From Marasmius tenuissimus (lineage: Eukaryota; Basidiomycota; Agaricomycetes; Agaricales; Marasmiaceae), in NCBI GenBank assembly GCA_029532415.1, contig JAQOTA010000057.1:62001-126000 (forward strand): 64,000 bases of DNA, written 5' to 3'. This document shows, piece after piece, positions 1 to 11,626 of the stretch. Made by a program: the position numbers and the translations under genes. Numbering within the stretch: the stretch's first letter is position 1; every line of letters begins with the position of its first letter. The notes below the pieces were generated by a model. It saw only the letters and a program-made list of their open reading frames with translations, was not told the origin of the DNA and searched no databases.

Positions 1-1741
1 GAGTCGCTCAGAGGTAGGTAGATGTTTTCGTCAAATCCGAGAAATTGAGCAAAGTCGGTGGTGGACGGGTCAAACCCTCGAAGGAGTTGATATTGGCGTA
101 GGCAGCGGTAAGCTTCATTGGACCAAGAGCATGAGTAGAAGTGTTGAAGGAAGTAGAGCTCTGTTGGAAGGCCAAAGTCGTGGCAGAGGGTGTCCGAGAG
201 CGAAGAGTGGCCGTCTTCATCGAAAGACCAGAAATGAACGGAAGAGGTGTCGCCATAGTCAAGGTCAAGAGGAGGTGGTCGGACAAAGAGGTAGATTGGT
301 TGTTGGGATTGTCGATGGGCTTTAGAGTATGAAAGGTCACCTTCCAACGAGGCTCGAGGGTAGCTAAGCTCTGAGAGATGTTAGTAGGTGGAAGGGGAGT
401 GGAAAACAACAACGCACTGTAAACACGTAGATCCTCGTCCAAAGAAATTCCATGAGCACTGAAAACACTCCAGGCCTGCGCCATCCACGCCCACTTTGCA
501 TCCCAATTCCACCCCAACAAAACACGGCCTCCACCAGCAAGTGTGAATCTACTCGAGATGTTAGATGAAAGAAGTGGATGTTTTTTTGAGCCCACCTTGT
601 CATCCCATTTATCAAGACTTTTCGACCCGAAAGAGTATCCTTGTAGCTCCTCCAGGCATTGTTTGCGACGGCGATGGGGGTGTTTGTCAACGTCGAAACG
701 ACCGTCGGCCGAAGTACTCCTTCAGGCACGCTAACCCGGGCACCCGAAGAAACGACTCCACAGACGACAACGTCATCGATTGCTTTCGATTTGAGGCTCG
801 CCAAAAAGCGCAACAGAACGTCTTTTTGGACGAGCTCTGCGGTCAAGGGCAGCTCCGCATTGCCAAAATTCCAAATACTAAGATTAAGGTCTGGCCCCGA
901 TGGACCACGGCAAAACACTCCCCTCCCCGGATCCAACCACAATTCTTCTATCTCGCAACCCAATTGCCTCTGTAATCATTTCATTCAACTGTATCCGGAT
1001 ATTATACTGACTACTTACAAGCAGACTATTGAGATACACATTTCCGAGAATCCCTGCATTCACCTGCGCAGCCGGCACCAGCTCTGCAGAGAAAATCAGT
1101 GGAAATAGACCTATCACATGTAATAGGTCCGTACCATTGTGTAATAATACCGATGGGCTTGCTGACAAGTTGTAACCGTACATTTGAGGTACATTTGAGG
1201 TTCTAGAGCGACTTGAGCATCCACTCAATGGGAGAGGAGAGCTAATACGCACAGTTCGCTCATGAATATAGCAAGGTCCTTCTCGAACGCCTGGAGCAAG
1301 CTTTAGCCCTCATCAAACAAATAGCAAGTCAATTTCCGGCGTACCTCTTTTTCATCTGGGCCCGTGTATTCTACCAACGTAAAGATTCCGCCCGGGATGT
1401 CCACAAGTTCTGCCGTACAGATGAGCCTATCAGTTCGAACTCGACCCTCTTCACAAAATTGACATTGGCATCGAGCTTCGTCGTCCCGCAGGTACCGGCC
1501 TATGTGGATATTTCTCCGCCTGGAGATAGCACCCTGCTTCACGTAGAAATACTAGCAACTAATCAGACATAAATTTCTAGAGATAGCTCGAGCCACTTAC
1601 CTCGTCCAACTCGGTACGTTCCTTTTTCTCCGCTTGAATGATTGTCGTCGTATAGTTGATCTGATCTCCTTCAACGTGGCTGAAGCTCCCGCTCCCACTC
1701 GTAACTGTGGTCTTCTTCGCCTTTCGAAAGAAAGATATCAT
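1..1741 (-). CDS. Expanded Agaricomycete family protein, copy 1 (3' end cut by window)
   Basis: First of three paralogues in this window (others start at 11626 and 22050). Eight exons are readable on the minus strand: 1741-1601, 1551-1345, 1290-1253, 1202-1135, 1083-1019, 969-596, 548-418 and 370-1, each joined by GT-AG introns that keep frame. The protein starts MISFFRKAKKTTVTSGSGSF, has a CQCQFC cysteine cluster in exon 2, then conserved blocks MYGYNLSA, NELVPAA, GVFCRGPSGP, PLTAEL, LTNTPIAVANN and GMTRFTLAGG, and a WNWD block in exon 7. I recognise this as a recurrent hypothetical family of mushroom genomes. I know no biochemical function and assign none. All visible exons are open, so this copy looks intact as far as it goes. 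The last exon is truncated by the left edge of the window. Family identity is recognition from memory; the exon structure is seen directly and confirmed by the two other copies. Confidence 0.72.
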
Positions 1742-2700
1742 CGGACTTGTGAGTGGGCGGGTATGCCAGAGGGGGGAAGATGATGGTAGAAGATGGTGGT
1801 AGAAAGACAAGGCAAGAAACAGCCTAAGGGCAGCCCATATCCAGGCTGTGATCAGAACATCCGATGTCCACGCTGTCTTGTTCGACAGCAATCCCTCTTA
1901 TAGACCGTACACGCCCACACGGCACTCCAGAGCCCGGCCGAATGCTGTCCTTATCGATGTGATCCCAACTCCATAAAAGATGCAATTTGGGTCCCGATAA
2001 AGCCACTCACTGCTGCGATAAACGCCCGAACGTTCCCGTTCACGTTCAGTCTCATCGGTCCGAACCCATTTATAGTCTTCTTCCGTGATGATAAGAGTGG
2101 TCATCCAGATGGTCGCCTGATGAATCTGCGACGAGGTTCGAAAGATAGCAGAGATGGTGAGCGATTCATATGCTGTCGAGCTTCGGGGTGGTAAGTGCCG
2201 TGAACGGTGAAACAAGGAGCACGAATTGGGGATCGGCCCGGAACCGAAACAGAATTTTGCGAATGCCTCGACCTGCACTTGAACCACCACCACCGGCAAC
2301 CGGGATACTTGCTTGTGGCATCCACCGCTCTGTCTACGATGCATATTGTCTATTTCAGGTCATCGGGTCAATTTCTGGGTCTTGAGTCGAGTGGTACGTC
2401 GTTTGTATCATCCACAGGCCATTCGCGATCATGATAGTTGGTGGCTTCAGGCCCCAGATCGATACGGACTGTTACGATTCTCAGCAGAGAACAAGCCCTC
2501 GAGCCGCTTAAATCGGCCGATTCCATATTTAGCTCACAGATTGATTCAGAACATATGAATTCTTGTGCTGGACTTATTGGTACGCCTGCCTCGGTGTCGC
2601 CTCAGAAACATACTAACCGACAATAATTTTCTCGTACTGTTACTTTCAATACACCTAGGAGTCCAAGATTTGTCACCTATCAGAGGACTTGGGCTTCAAC
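1742..2700. promoter_or_regulatory. Upstream region of copy 1, conserved with copy 3
   Basis: The roughly 950 bases upstream of the copy 1 start are closely matched by the region upstream of copy 3 (22051-22900), and partly by that of copy 2 (11627-11940). On the minus strand a TATA-like CTATAAAT lies at 2075-2068, about 330 bases before the start codon. The same octamer sits at 22346-22339 for copy 3 but is lost in copy 2. Conservation shows that the duplication included the promoter. Whether the octamer is the working TATA box is inference, and the transcription start was not determined. Confidence 0.35.
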
Positions 2701-5700
2701 GGTGACCGACGTTCTGTCCTCGCTAGAAGATCTCATCATTGAAGAAATATCTCACCGGTATTCACATTCAGCATCCGACATCAAACTCCCACTTGCTCCA
2801 TGCTCGCCATCTCGAAGACTGCCCCCAAGTCCAAAACTCGTCGGAAAACCCGTTCTCTTTGAATTCGGTGGCCGTCCCCGTTCTATGTTCGCTCCTCCTT
2901 TAACTACATATCCCATAAAATTGACCAAACTCCTCGGGAGTCGGCCATTTCTCGCAGTTACCGTGCTTCGTGGTCCGCTGAAGCACCATCGAAATCCGAT
3001 TTTCGAGAGCGGGGCCGAGTACAGCATGCTTCAGCGTTGCTTCTGAAACTACCCCAAGATTCAGGATCAAAGACGGGCCATTTGATTGGAGTTTCCTCAG
3101 GTACGTCTATCTCGCTGGTTCTCGTGTACGTCCCTTCGATCATATCCGTCTTTCTCCAGTTATGAAAGCAATGGAGATGAGAAGGGCTATGATATGGGTT
3201 AGTACTCGCTCTCAACTGAATATTCGAACGTTCGGGTTTGTGCTCGTTGGCTGCGGATGACGGGTAGTACGAGTTATGGTCTTCAAGTTCTTCTTGGAGG
3301 ACTGCTAGTTTGGGCCTGGCAGATATGAGCTATGTATTATTGGTACATCCCATTCATTCACTCCTTGCTCTACTCCCTCAACTCATTTGCCGACTCCACA
3401 GTACAGAATCAAGTCCTCCCTTAATACTTTCGAACATCAAAGTTCCCTGGATGCCTTCGAGTCGGAAACCAGAGAACTTTGTATCCACATTGGCCTCGGG
3501 AAGGCCGGCCTTGGCGTCGCTGGAAGCGGACTGAGTCTGCCGTCGTGTTTGATGTGTTGGCTAGCTGATCCGAACCGACGTGGGTGAGAACTTCGTAGAT
3601 CCTCATTCTACGGTATCATCTCTGAAGCTTTCTTCTGGCTGATAGCTCAGTCCGACGACTCTAAAACCCTGAGATCATTATTCGGATAACCTCTACCTCC
3701 CTGATACCGACACCGAATCGTGTCCGCCCGGGTTGCTCGAAGCTGACCTTGAACTCTTGAACAGTATCCACACAAATTATCAGTGCTGTCAGACTCCTGT
3801 TCACCTTAGTGAAATGAGGGAATCCATAGCATGTCTTGCCTCAAGGTTTGGGAGGCTGTTGAGTCAGGTACCAGCGTCCGTCCAGTTCATTCGTTTTCCC
3901 CATCCCCAATCTGGGTACCACTCTTACTCATAGGCTTCAGTCCCTCAGCTCCCTGAATCTCAATAAAGGCCAGGCCAACGAAAATCCGGAGATCCAAAGG
4001 ATGAGTACCGGTCACAAATCCAATGGTACTGCTATTGTACGTCCCGTTCAGTTGAACCTCGTGCAGCCAATCCTAAAATCAGCTCTGACACCCTTTGAGA
4101 AGGCCGACCTTCTGTCGGACGCTAGCCTTCATCAATCTCAAGGAAGACACTGATAGGCATCATTGGCCACGGACTTGGATCTTTCCAAGGCAATCTCACT
4201 TGCCCGAATTTCGAAGGTAAGGAACGCAACAGCTCACCATTTAGCTTTTCCATACCCTCTGAACAATTGAAAACTAGGCTTTCAAGTCTAGTGACGAGTC
4301 TTTATCGCGAGATAGTAGGTCGTTGAATATCCCTTTCCCGACCTTGAGACTAAGTCCTAGGATCCCACTAGACATACCCATTGGGGGTTTGGTGGTCGGA
4401 CAGACTGAGGGGAGCGTATTTTCCACAATACAGATGCTCATTTTACCGTTGACTTGAGCCCTGATAGGCCCCCTTCTGTCATGGAGACTTACGTGCACGC
4501 ATCAAAGAGGCTCGAGTCTTCCACGACATGCAAGGGTGAGATTCAGCAGAGATGCTTCTTCAGGATTATGCTGGACAACCGAAAAATACTATGGATTGAC
4601 CGGGAGCATCTGAACCTCACCACTATATTACCTTGAGTCACCAACGCTTGTGGTCCTTCAACGGTATATTCGAGACGATGTTGTCTGAACGTGGTTTCCA
4701 CAGTGCTACACGGAAACCTGGGCTTGAGGAATTGAGAATTCGACGAGAATAGTCCCTCATTTGATCTTGATTACATCTATCACGCTCGGTTTACACTTCT
4801 ATCTGGCCTCGCCCGGACGTTTGAGAGGTTTAGGTGTTTGGGGATCTTTCCTTCCGCTCAGACTGTCAAGGGGCTGAGTCGAGTCGGATTCATCTTTTTA
4901 CACAGGACAGAATACACGATGCGAGATAGGCGTTTGAATTTGGTGCGGTTCGTGGTACCGCAGTGGAGTATTGATGAGCAGGGAGACGACAATGCAATGC
5001 CAGGGTCGTGAAGGAGCCTGAGTACTTAGACGCGCTCGAACCTACCCTCAAGCCGGTCCGATGCCAGCCGGATGGTTCACCCTCGGAGTTTGAATTCTGG
5101 ATGCTGTTCACGTTCATTATTCAATCCTCGTCTTCAGATGTTCAAAATCATTTGAGAGGGTCACCTCTGACAACAAATTTTCATGAAGGCTGGCCTACAT
5201 CCTAGACTCGCAAGAATCACTCAGAACCCACGGCCATCGTGGTCCTACAAGACGATACGAATGCGAAGAAACCAATAATTCACGAGAATATCCTGGAGAA
5301 CCGAATACCTTCAGCAGGAGGGGGGAACATTCTTGGAGTGCAAGAAAAACAAGGATACACTTGGTACGCTGAGCGCTAATTGATTGTCGGTACTATCCAC
5401 TGACTTCTTCCTCGAATCCACCTTCTTGGATCGGAACAGTTACCCGAAGAACGCAAGGGAGGTGAAGGAGGTCATTGGAAGGGTCCGTGGAGATATTAGG
5501 ACTCTGGGCGGCTGAACGCGGTCGTGGCGGGGATGTAGAGGATGAAAGTGTCGGGCTAGACGAGTGGGGCGCACGCATGACAGCGATGAGAACAGAAAGA
5601 ACGACACGTTTCGAGATGGTAACTGGGAATGGGGAGCGCTTGAACAACATCGGTGGAACGGTCATACCAGGATGAAAATACGCTGCCCGGGCATCTCACT

Positions 5701-8700
5701 CGACGTTTTCGTATTGACACCTTACGAGTAATCCCGAGCTATTGCAATGGCGTGAATACAATGATAGTTTGCTAGAGAGGGTCTCGGTCCCAGAAACGTA
5801 GGCATCCTATCCCCATATTCCCACTCCCATCTTCGCTAACTTACTGTCGAGTCACAGGGATGCTCCAAATAACTTTGTTCCGGCAGCATGGTTACCTTGA
5901 AGACGGGCCATACGTGCTGTAGACTGGTTCGCTGGCAGCTTCTCGAAGACGCTTGAAGTATACGACGACGACAATCTACCATAGTACCCCCTTGAAGACA
6001 CGAAGATAGCCCCGACGATTCTCATATCTGTGCATGTCCTTGCCAATATGATACGCCCAGTATCCAGCACATGATTTCCGTGATACGAAGTCCGGACTGC
6101 TGCCTCACTGTCGTCAGGTTTTTCTTTTACTGAGCGACGCCGTATGGCCTCATCAGTTCGAAAGGCGGACTGGAAACACTCATGAAGACCGATTATGAAA
6201 TTCAAGGTGGACAACACTGTTGACATACAATTTTCTACCTTTCATGGTGGCAGGGCTACGCTTCCCCTCCGAAATTGAGCCGCCTCACCCTAGCTAGAAG
6301 TTTCGTCGACCCCGGTCTCAAAAAGGAGCACCTCAAAACCACTAATCTAACATGGCAGTACCGTACACAACCCGCGTTGAAGCCGGAAATGAAGAGGTCG
6401 AGCGAGCAGACTTGTGGACTAGAATGACGACGGGTATATTTAGCTGAGGGCACAGGCTACAATACAGACCAAGCGGTATGGGTGATATCTATATCTACGC
6501 CCAAGGCCAGAAGCGAAGTATTTATAGGGGATGTGCATAGAATATCCAAAAGCGGCGCTTTCAAAAGTACAGCGGTTCGAATGCACGTTTGACCGTGAGC
6601 TATGTAAAGGCGGGTAAGACAACCTGGTGGGTAAGACGACCCGGTGGGTAAATAACGAGGGAGGTTTGTAACGAATGCCGATTTTGGCACGATGGCCAAA
6701 GCTCACACATCGAGGTCGGCACGGTCGGAGTTTTCCGAGTCCTCCCAGCCACTAGCATGTTCCCCACATAGCTATTGATACTAAACGATTAAGCACTAGA
6801 TCCCATACGCGGATTTTGTTCATGAGAATTCAGACGAAGTTTGGAGTGATACTGCCGAATCTGACCTTGTCCCAAGCCCGTGGACAAAACCGGACGTCGT
6901 CAGTTGCACTCACCTCGGATGGCGGCGCAGCCGGTGTCAAAAAAAATTGGAGCCGCTCGCATTGTTATCGCAGAGAACATCAGACTGAGGTCAGAATAAG
7001 GTAAAAAGGTCGGACCTGGCCTTGCTGAACGTCTTATAGCTGATTCGAGCTATCCACGGGATGAAGGTCGTTCTTGGATAGCCGATGATCCAAGGCGCGA
7101 GAAAATATCAGCCACGGTGGAATCAACGCCTCGGTAGAATGAATACTGACATGGGTGAGCATGAACCAGAATGATGGGAGTAGCTCTGTACGTAGATCAA
7201 CCGCATCGGATGAGCATGAGGACTTTGCCAGAATCCATTCCACCACTTTTGTGGGTCCCATCCTGCCCATAAAGAACGTTGCGTGTGCGTCAAAATTGTT
7301 TAGTCAAAGCTAAATTTACATACTGCATACCTAATCGAACGCTGCATGTCACTCAATCTGTTTCGTTCGAACGAGTCGCGGTTAACTCTCTCGACAAGAG
7401 CCAAGAAGTTCTTACAGGCCTCGGACCTCGAGAAGTATATCCCAAGTGGTCGCGGGCCGAAGAAGATAAGTGTGATCTAGAAGAACCATGAGTATCTAGA
7501 ATCCGAATACATACCAACAACGCATCCCCGTAGGCTGCAGTCCAATATATTGAATAGGAGTACTTGGATCCACAACTATAGATGCGTAAGTCTTGCTGTC
7601 TTGTACTCCGCGCGAATATGGGTACGGACACTCGCTGCTCATGAATGTTTCATTGTATGACGGGAGAACGTCGAGCGCCAGGTCTTGAAGCTTGAAGAGA
7701 GGGAGGTCCTCAGTTGGAGAGCCGGGATCGGGAGTACAAGCAAAGTACTGACTGAACAGAGATTGACGCAGACGAGCCAGATGTGAATGTGGGTAGAGAC
7801 AATGCTCGTGAACTCTCCTTGTTTTCTGTGGGGATCATGAGACAATGTGTGTGAGCTTATGGCGGGCTCTGGAGAGCTTAAGGCTTCGACTTCGTCTAAT
7901 CCATGTTTGCTGGGCATACTCATGTGTCGACTGGACCACAATAAACTCGTTGAGGAAGCTGCTCAGATGGTTTTGAGTAGGCTGAGTCGAATAGATGAGT
8001 TCTATCAGCATCTTACCACAGAGGAAAGAGCCATTTTTGAACTGGCTGGGCCCGCCACCCTGGATCTTGAAAGTAAGGCCATGTCCGAGTTCGGAGATTG
8101 AGATGCAAAGAGAAAATCGAGAATGAGTATCTTTGGATATAAGATGAGGTTGAGCTTTAGAGGTAGAACCGTACGTAGGGAGATCATGAAGGTCGGGTCT
8201 GAGATCACGGTGAGAGCCCCGGGCCGCGTGTCCAAACTCTGTCCACGACCGCCATGACCATCAAACCGCTCCATCTCACTGGTTTTTGCTCGGATCCTAG
8301 CACTCTTCATGCCACTTCAAAGCCGCTGACATGGTCCGAGAGAACCAAGATGATGTTCTAGGTATGCACGTTGTTTGAACGAAACCGCCGTTCGACAAAT
8401 TTTGACGACTCTTTTACCACGCCAGTCTATCTGTATACCTCAAAGGTCTTAACTGAAGCAGCTAAGGCGACAGACGGGTACGAATGATGGGAGATTGGGA
8501 CTTGTGCAGACGGAGGAAATTTGGAAGGTACGTTATTTTCATTGTCGTATCATGAAGAATATCTCTAATCTATCCTGAAGCCACAACCGTACCCATAGGA
8601 TTCAAGGCCACTTTTTGGGCCTTTTCTCTGTTGCTGAACGCACAACAGCCTCGTTTTCCTCGCCACCGAATAACCCTTTGAGTCGACATTTGCAACCCAT

Positions 8701-9557
8701 CAAAACGGAGATCGGTCACGTAGAAGAATTTTCAGTAACTATACGTATGGATCTCCAACGCTCAGTACCTGCTCAAAATAGACGTTTCGCTGCTTCGAGA
8801 GGGTAGAGCTCGACCGAGAACTTGTTGAATGGGAAGGAAGGATAGGAATGACAGTATTTGGACGCGGGGTACGTCTGCTATACTATCAGAGTCACCGAGT
8901 TTCACCAGTGACACCACGTTCTATAGATGTGTCCATACTCTCGTGTCCTCCACTGGAGCTACGAGATGCTCACTATCAATGAGGAAGGTGCTACGGGAGC
9001 GATTCTACATCATCGCCATTGGGATGGCATGACCTCGCTGATTGAGCTCATTGGCTATCGGACACTGTATGTTGTGAATGCGGTCGCCGCGGCAATATCT
9101 TGGTCACGGACCAGCTCTGGAAAAGCACTCTCTGAGCTCGTCACGGATCCCAAGTAAGCACGATCTACGTGTATATGGGACAACAGAAGAGGTGTGTTGT
9201 TCAAGGTTATCAATCGATTGTCTTGGATGAACGCTGATTGATTTTCTTCATGGAAAAGGATGTGAAGGATGTCGTAGATGACGCATAGAATAGGGCACGG
9301 CTGTGGGCATTATATGCTCTTAGATGTTATGTTGCACCTCGTGGAATCGGAAGAAAAATTGGGTATTGAATACCGAAAATCTGCATGTATTACGACACTA
9401 GTTACCAGGGCACCTTTCGCAAGGGTTAAAATGAGTGACAGCTCGAAAATAAATCCAGTCCAGTTCCACGCAAACACAACTATGGAGTAAGACGAGCATG
9501 AGTTGCGAGAATGGCAGTTTCACGGAGTGATATCTGACATTACCTTCCAACGGAACC
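2701..9557. other. Gene-poor spacer between copies 1 and 2
   Basis: About 6.9 kb in which every open frame is short (about 125 codons or fewer) and none shows a recognisable domain or consistent exon chain. Several stretches look like decayed coding DNA with intron-like GTACGT and CAG signals, for example around 3090-3600, 4650-5200 and 8830-9160, but I could not join them into a protein. Faint similarity to the start of the spacer upstream of copy 3 is visible near 2640-2750 (matching 22860-22980). I see no RNA gene, terminal inverted repeat or long tandem repeat here. Confidence 0.5.
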
Positions 9558-11626
9558 TCAGTCAATGTCTTCGATGTCCGGGTCGAGAGGTTGCGGGGTG
9601 GTATCAGGGTCCTCCAAAACTTCAGACGAAGGAGGCAAGAATATGGGAGACCAGAAGCCGGGTTGGCGCATGCCAGAGGTTGTAGATTCTAAGACATTTT
9701 GAGCTGGGTGGGTTGTAATAAGATCTTCCATCACTGAGACGTCTGTCGTGAATGTCAAGCCTCCAACCTCAAGGAGTGGTTCTGCAAACAAAATTGGAGG
9801 GGTCAGAGTCCAGACAACGGCAAAGAGAAAGAATAGATGGAACGAGCCTTGGTTGAGCTGCGCAAACCGATCCAAGTCGCTCAGAGGTTGGTAGATGTTT
9901 CCATCAAATCCGAGAGATTGAGCAAAGTCCGTAGTAGACAGGTCAAAAACTCGAAGGAGTTGATATTGGCGGAGGCAGCTGTAGGCTTCATGGGACCAAG
10001 ACCATGAGATAAAGTCTTGATGGAGGAACAGCTCCGTCGGAAGGCCAAAGTCATCGCAGAGGTGTTCCGAGAGCGGATAGTGGCCGTCTTCATTGATAGA
10101 CCAGAAATGAACAGAAGAGGTGTTGCCATAACGCAGGTCAAGGGAAGGTGGTCGAACAAAAAGATAAATTGGCTGTTGGGATCGCCGATGGGTTTCAGAG
10201 TCTGAAAGGTGGCCATCCAACTCGGCGAGAGGGTAGACAAGCTCTGAGAGATGTTATTAGGTGGAAGGGGAGTGGAAAACAACGACGCACTGTAAACACT
10301 TAGATCCTCGTCCAAAGAAATTCCACGGGTACTAAAAACAATCCAGGCTTGCACCATCCACGCCCACCGTGCATCCCAATTCCACTCCAATGACAGACGG
10401 CGTCCACCAGCGAGTGTGAATCTACTCGAGGTGTTAGATGAAAGAAGTGGACGTTTTTTTGAACCCACCTTGTCATCCCATTCTCAAGCAGTTTTCGATC
10501 TGAAAGAGTATCCTCCATACTCTTCCAGGCATCGTTGTTTGCGACGGCGATGGGGGTGTTTGTCAATGTCGAAATCACCGTCGGCCGATGGACTCGTTCA
10601 GGCATGACATTCAAGGCACCCGAAAAACCGACTCCACCGACGACAACGTCATCAGCTTCTTTCGACTTGAGGCTCGCCAAGAAGCGCAACAGAACGTCTT
10701 CTTGGACGAGCTCCGCAGTCAAGGGCAGCTCCTCATCTCCAAGATACCCCCAGCCAAGATCAGGGTATGGCCCTGGTGGACCACGGCAAAACACTCCCCT
10801 CCGCGGATCCACCCACAACTCTCCCAACTCGCAACACAATTGCTTCTGTAATCATTTTATTCAACTGTATCCGGATATTACACTGACTACTTACAAGTAA
10901 ACTAAAGAGATACATCTTTCCAAACATCCCTGCATTCAACTGCGCAGCCGGCACCAGCTCTGAGGAAGCAATTCAGCGAAACTCAGCCTTTGGCATCTAA
11001 TCGGTACGTACCACTGTATAATAGTATTGACGGGATCGCTGACAGGTTGTAACCGTACATTTGAGGTGCATTCAAGGTACTAGGACAGCGTGAACATCTG
11101 CTCAATGGGAGGAGAGCTGATACGTACAGTCCGCTCATGAACATAACAAGATCCTTCTCAAACGCCTGGAGCAAATTTTAGCTGAACAAATGGTGAGCTG
11201 ATTCCTGGCATACCTTTTTCGCATCTGGGCCCCTGTATTCCACCACTGTGAAGGCTCTGCCCGGTCGATCCACGAGTTCTGCCGCACAGATCAGCCTATC
11301 AGCCCGAACTCGACCCTCTTCACAAGATTGACATCGACAATGATCATAATCTTTGTCGTCCCAATATCGCGGGTATTGGCCTGTACCGATATTCCTCAGC
11401 CTACAAATTGCGCCCCGCTTCACGTAGAAATACTAGGGGAGCAATCAGATGTGAGCCCCCGGAGACAGCTCGAGTCGCTCACCTCGTCCAACTCGGTGCG
11501 TTCCTTCTCCTCCGCTCGCACAATTGTTATTGTGTGGTTGATCTGATCTCCTTGAACGTGACTGAAGCTGCCGCTCCCGCTCGTTACTGTGGTGTTTGTC
11601 GCCCTTTCAAAGAAATGAGATTCCAT
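9558..11626 (-). CDS. Expanded Agaricomycete family protein, copy 2 (complete)
   Basis: Complete second paralogue. Exons on the minus strand: 11626-11483, 11432-11214, 11165-11128, 11079-11012, 10959-10895, 10845-10469, 10422-10291 and 10243-9558. Every intron is GT-AG and every junction keeps frame, which also confirms the structure of copies 1 and 3. The protein begins MESHFFERATNTTVTSG and has the GSFSHVQGDQINHT motif near residues 17-30. It continues with the CRCQSC cluster in exon 2, then SELVPAA, GVFCRGPPGP, PLTAELVQED, LTNTPIAVANN, GMTRFTLAGG and WNWDARWAW. The last exon carries YLFVRPP and QDFISWSW blocks and then an acidic, proline-rich tail ending PLDPDIEDID. In copy 3 the tail is closed earlier by a stop, so this C-terminus may include a retained intron. 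Function unknown. The small conserved cysteines could bind metal, but that is speculation. Confidence 0.78.

Noticed and set aside
1178..1199. Tandem 11-base repeat (gtacatttgag twice) in exon 4 of copy 1
   Set aside because: The second unit is present in altered form in copies 2 and 3 and encodes the conserved NVPQMYGYN region, so the match is chance similarity within coding sequence rather than a repeat expansion.
9278..9490. Peptide GHGCGHYMLLDV resembling a metallopeptidase GHD-type motif
   Set aside because: Too short, with no second motif or neighbouring exons in frame; most likely chance.
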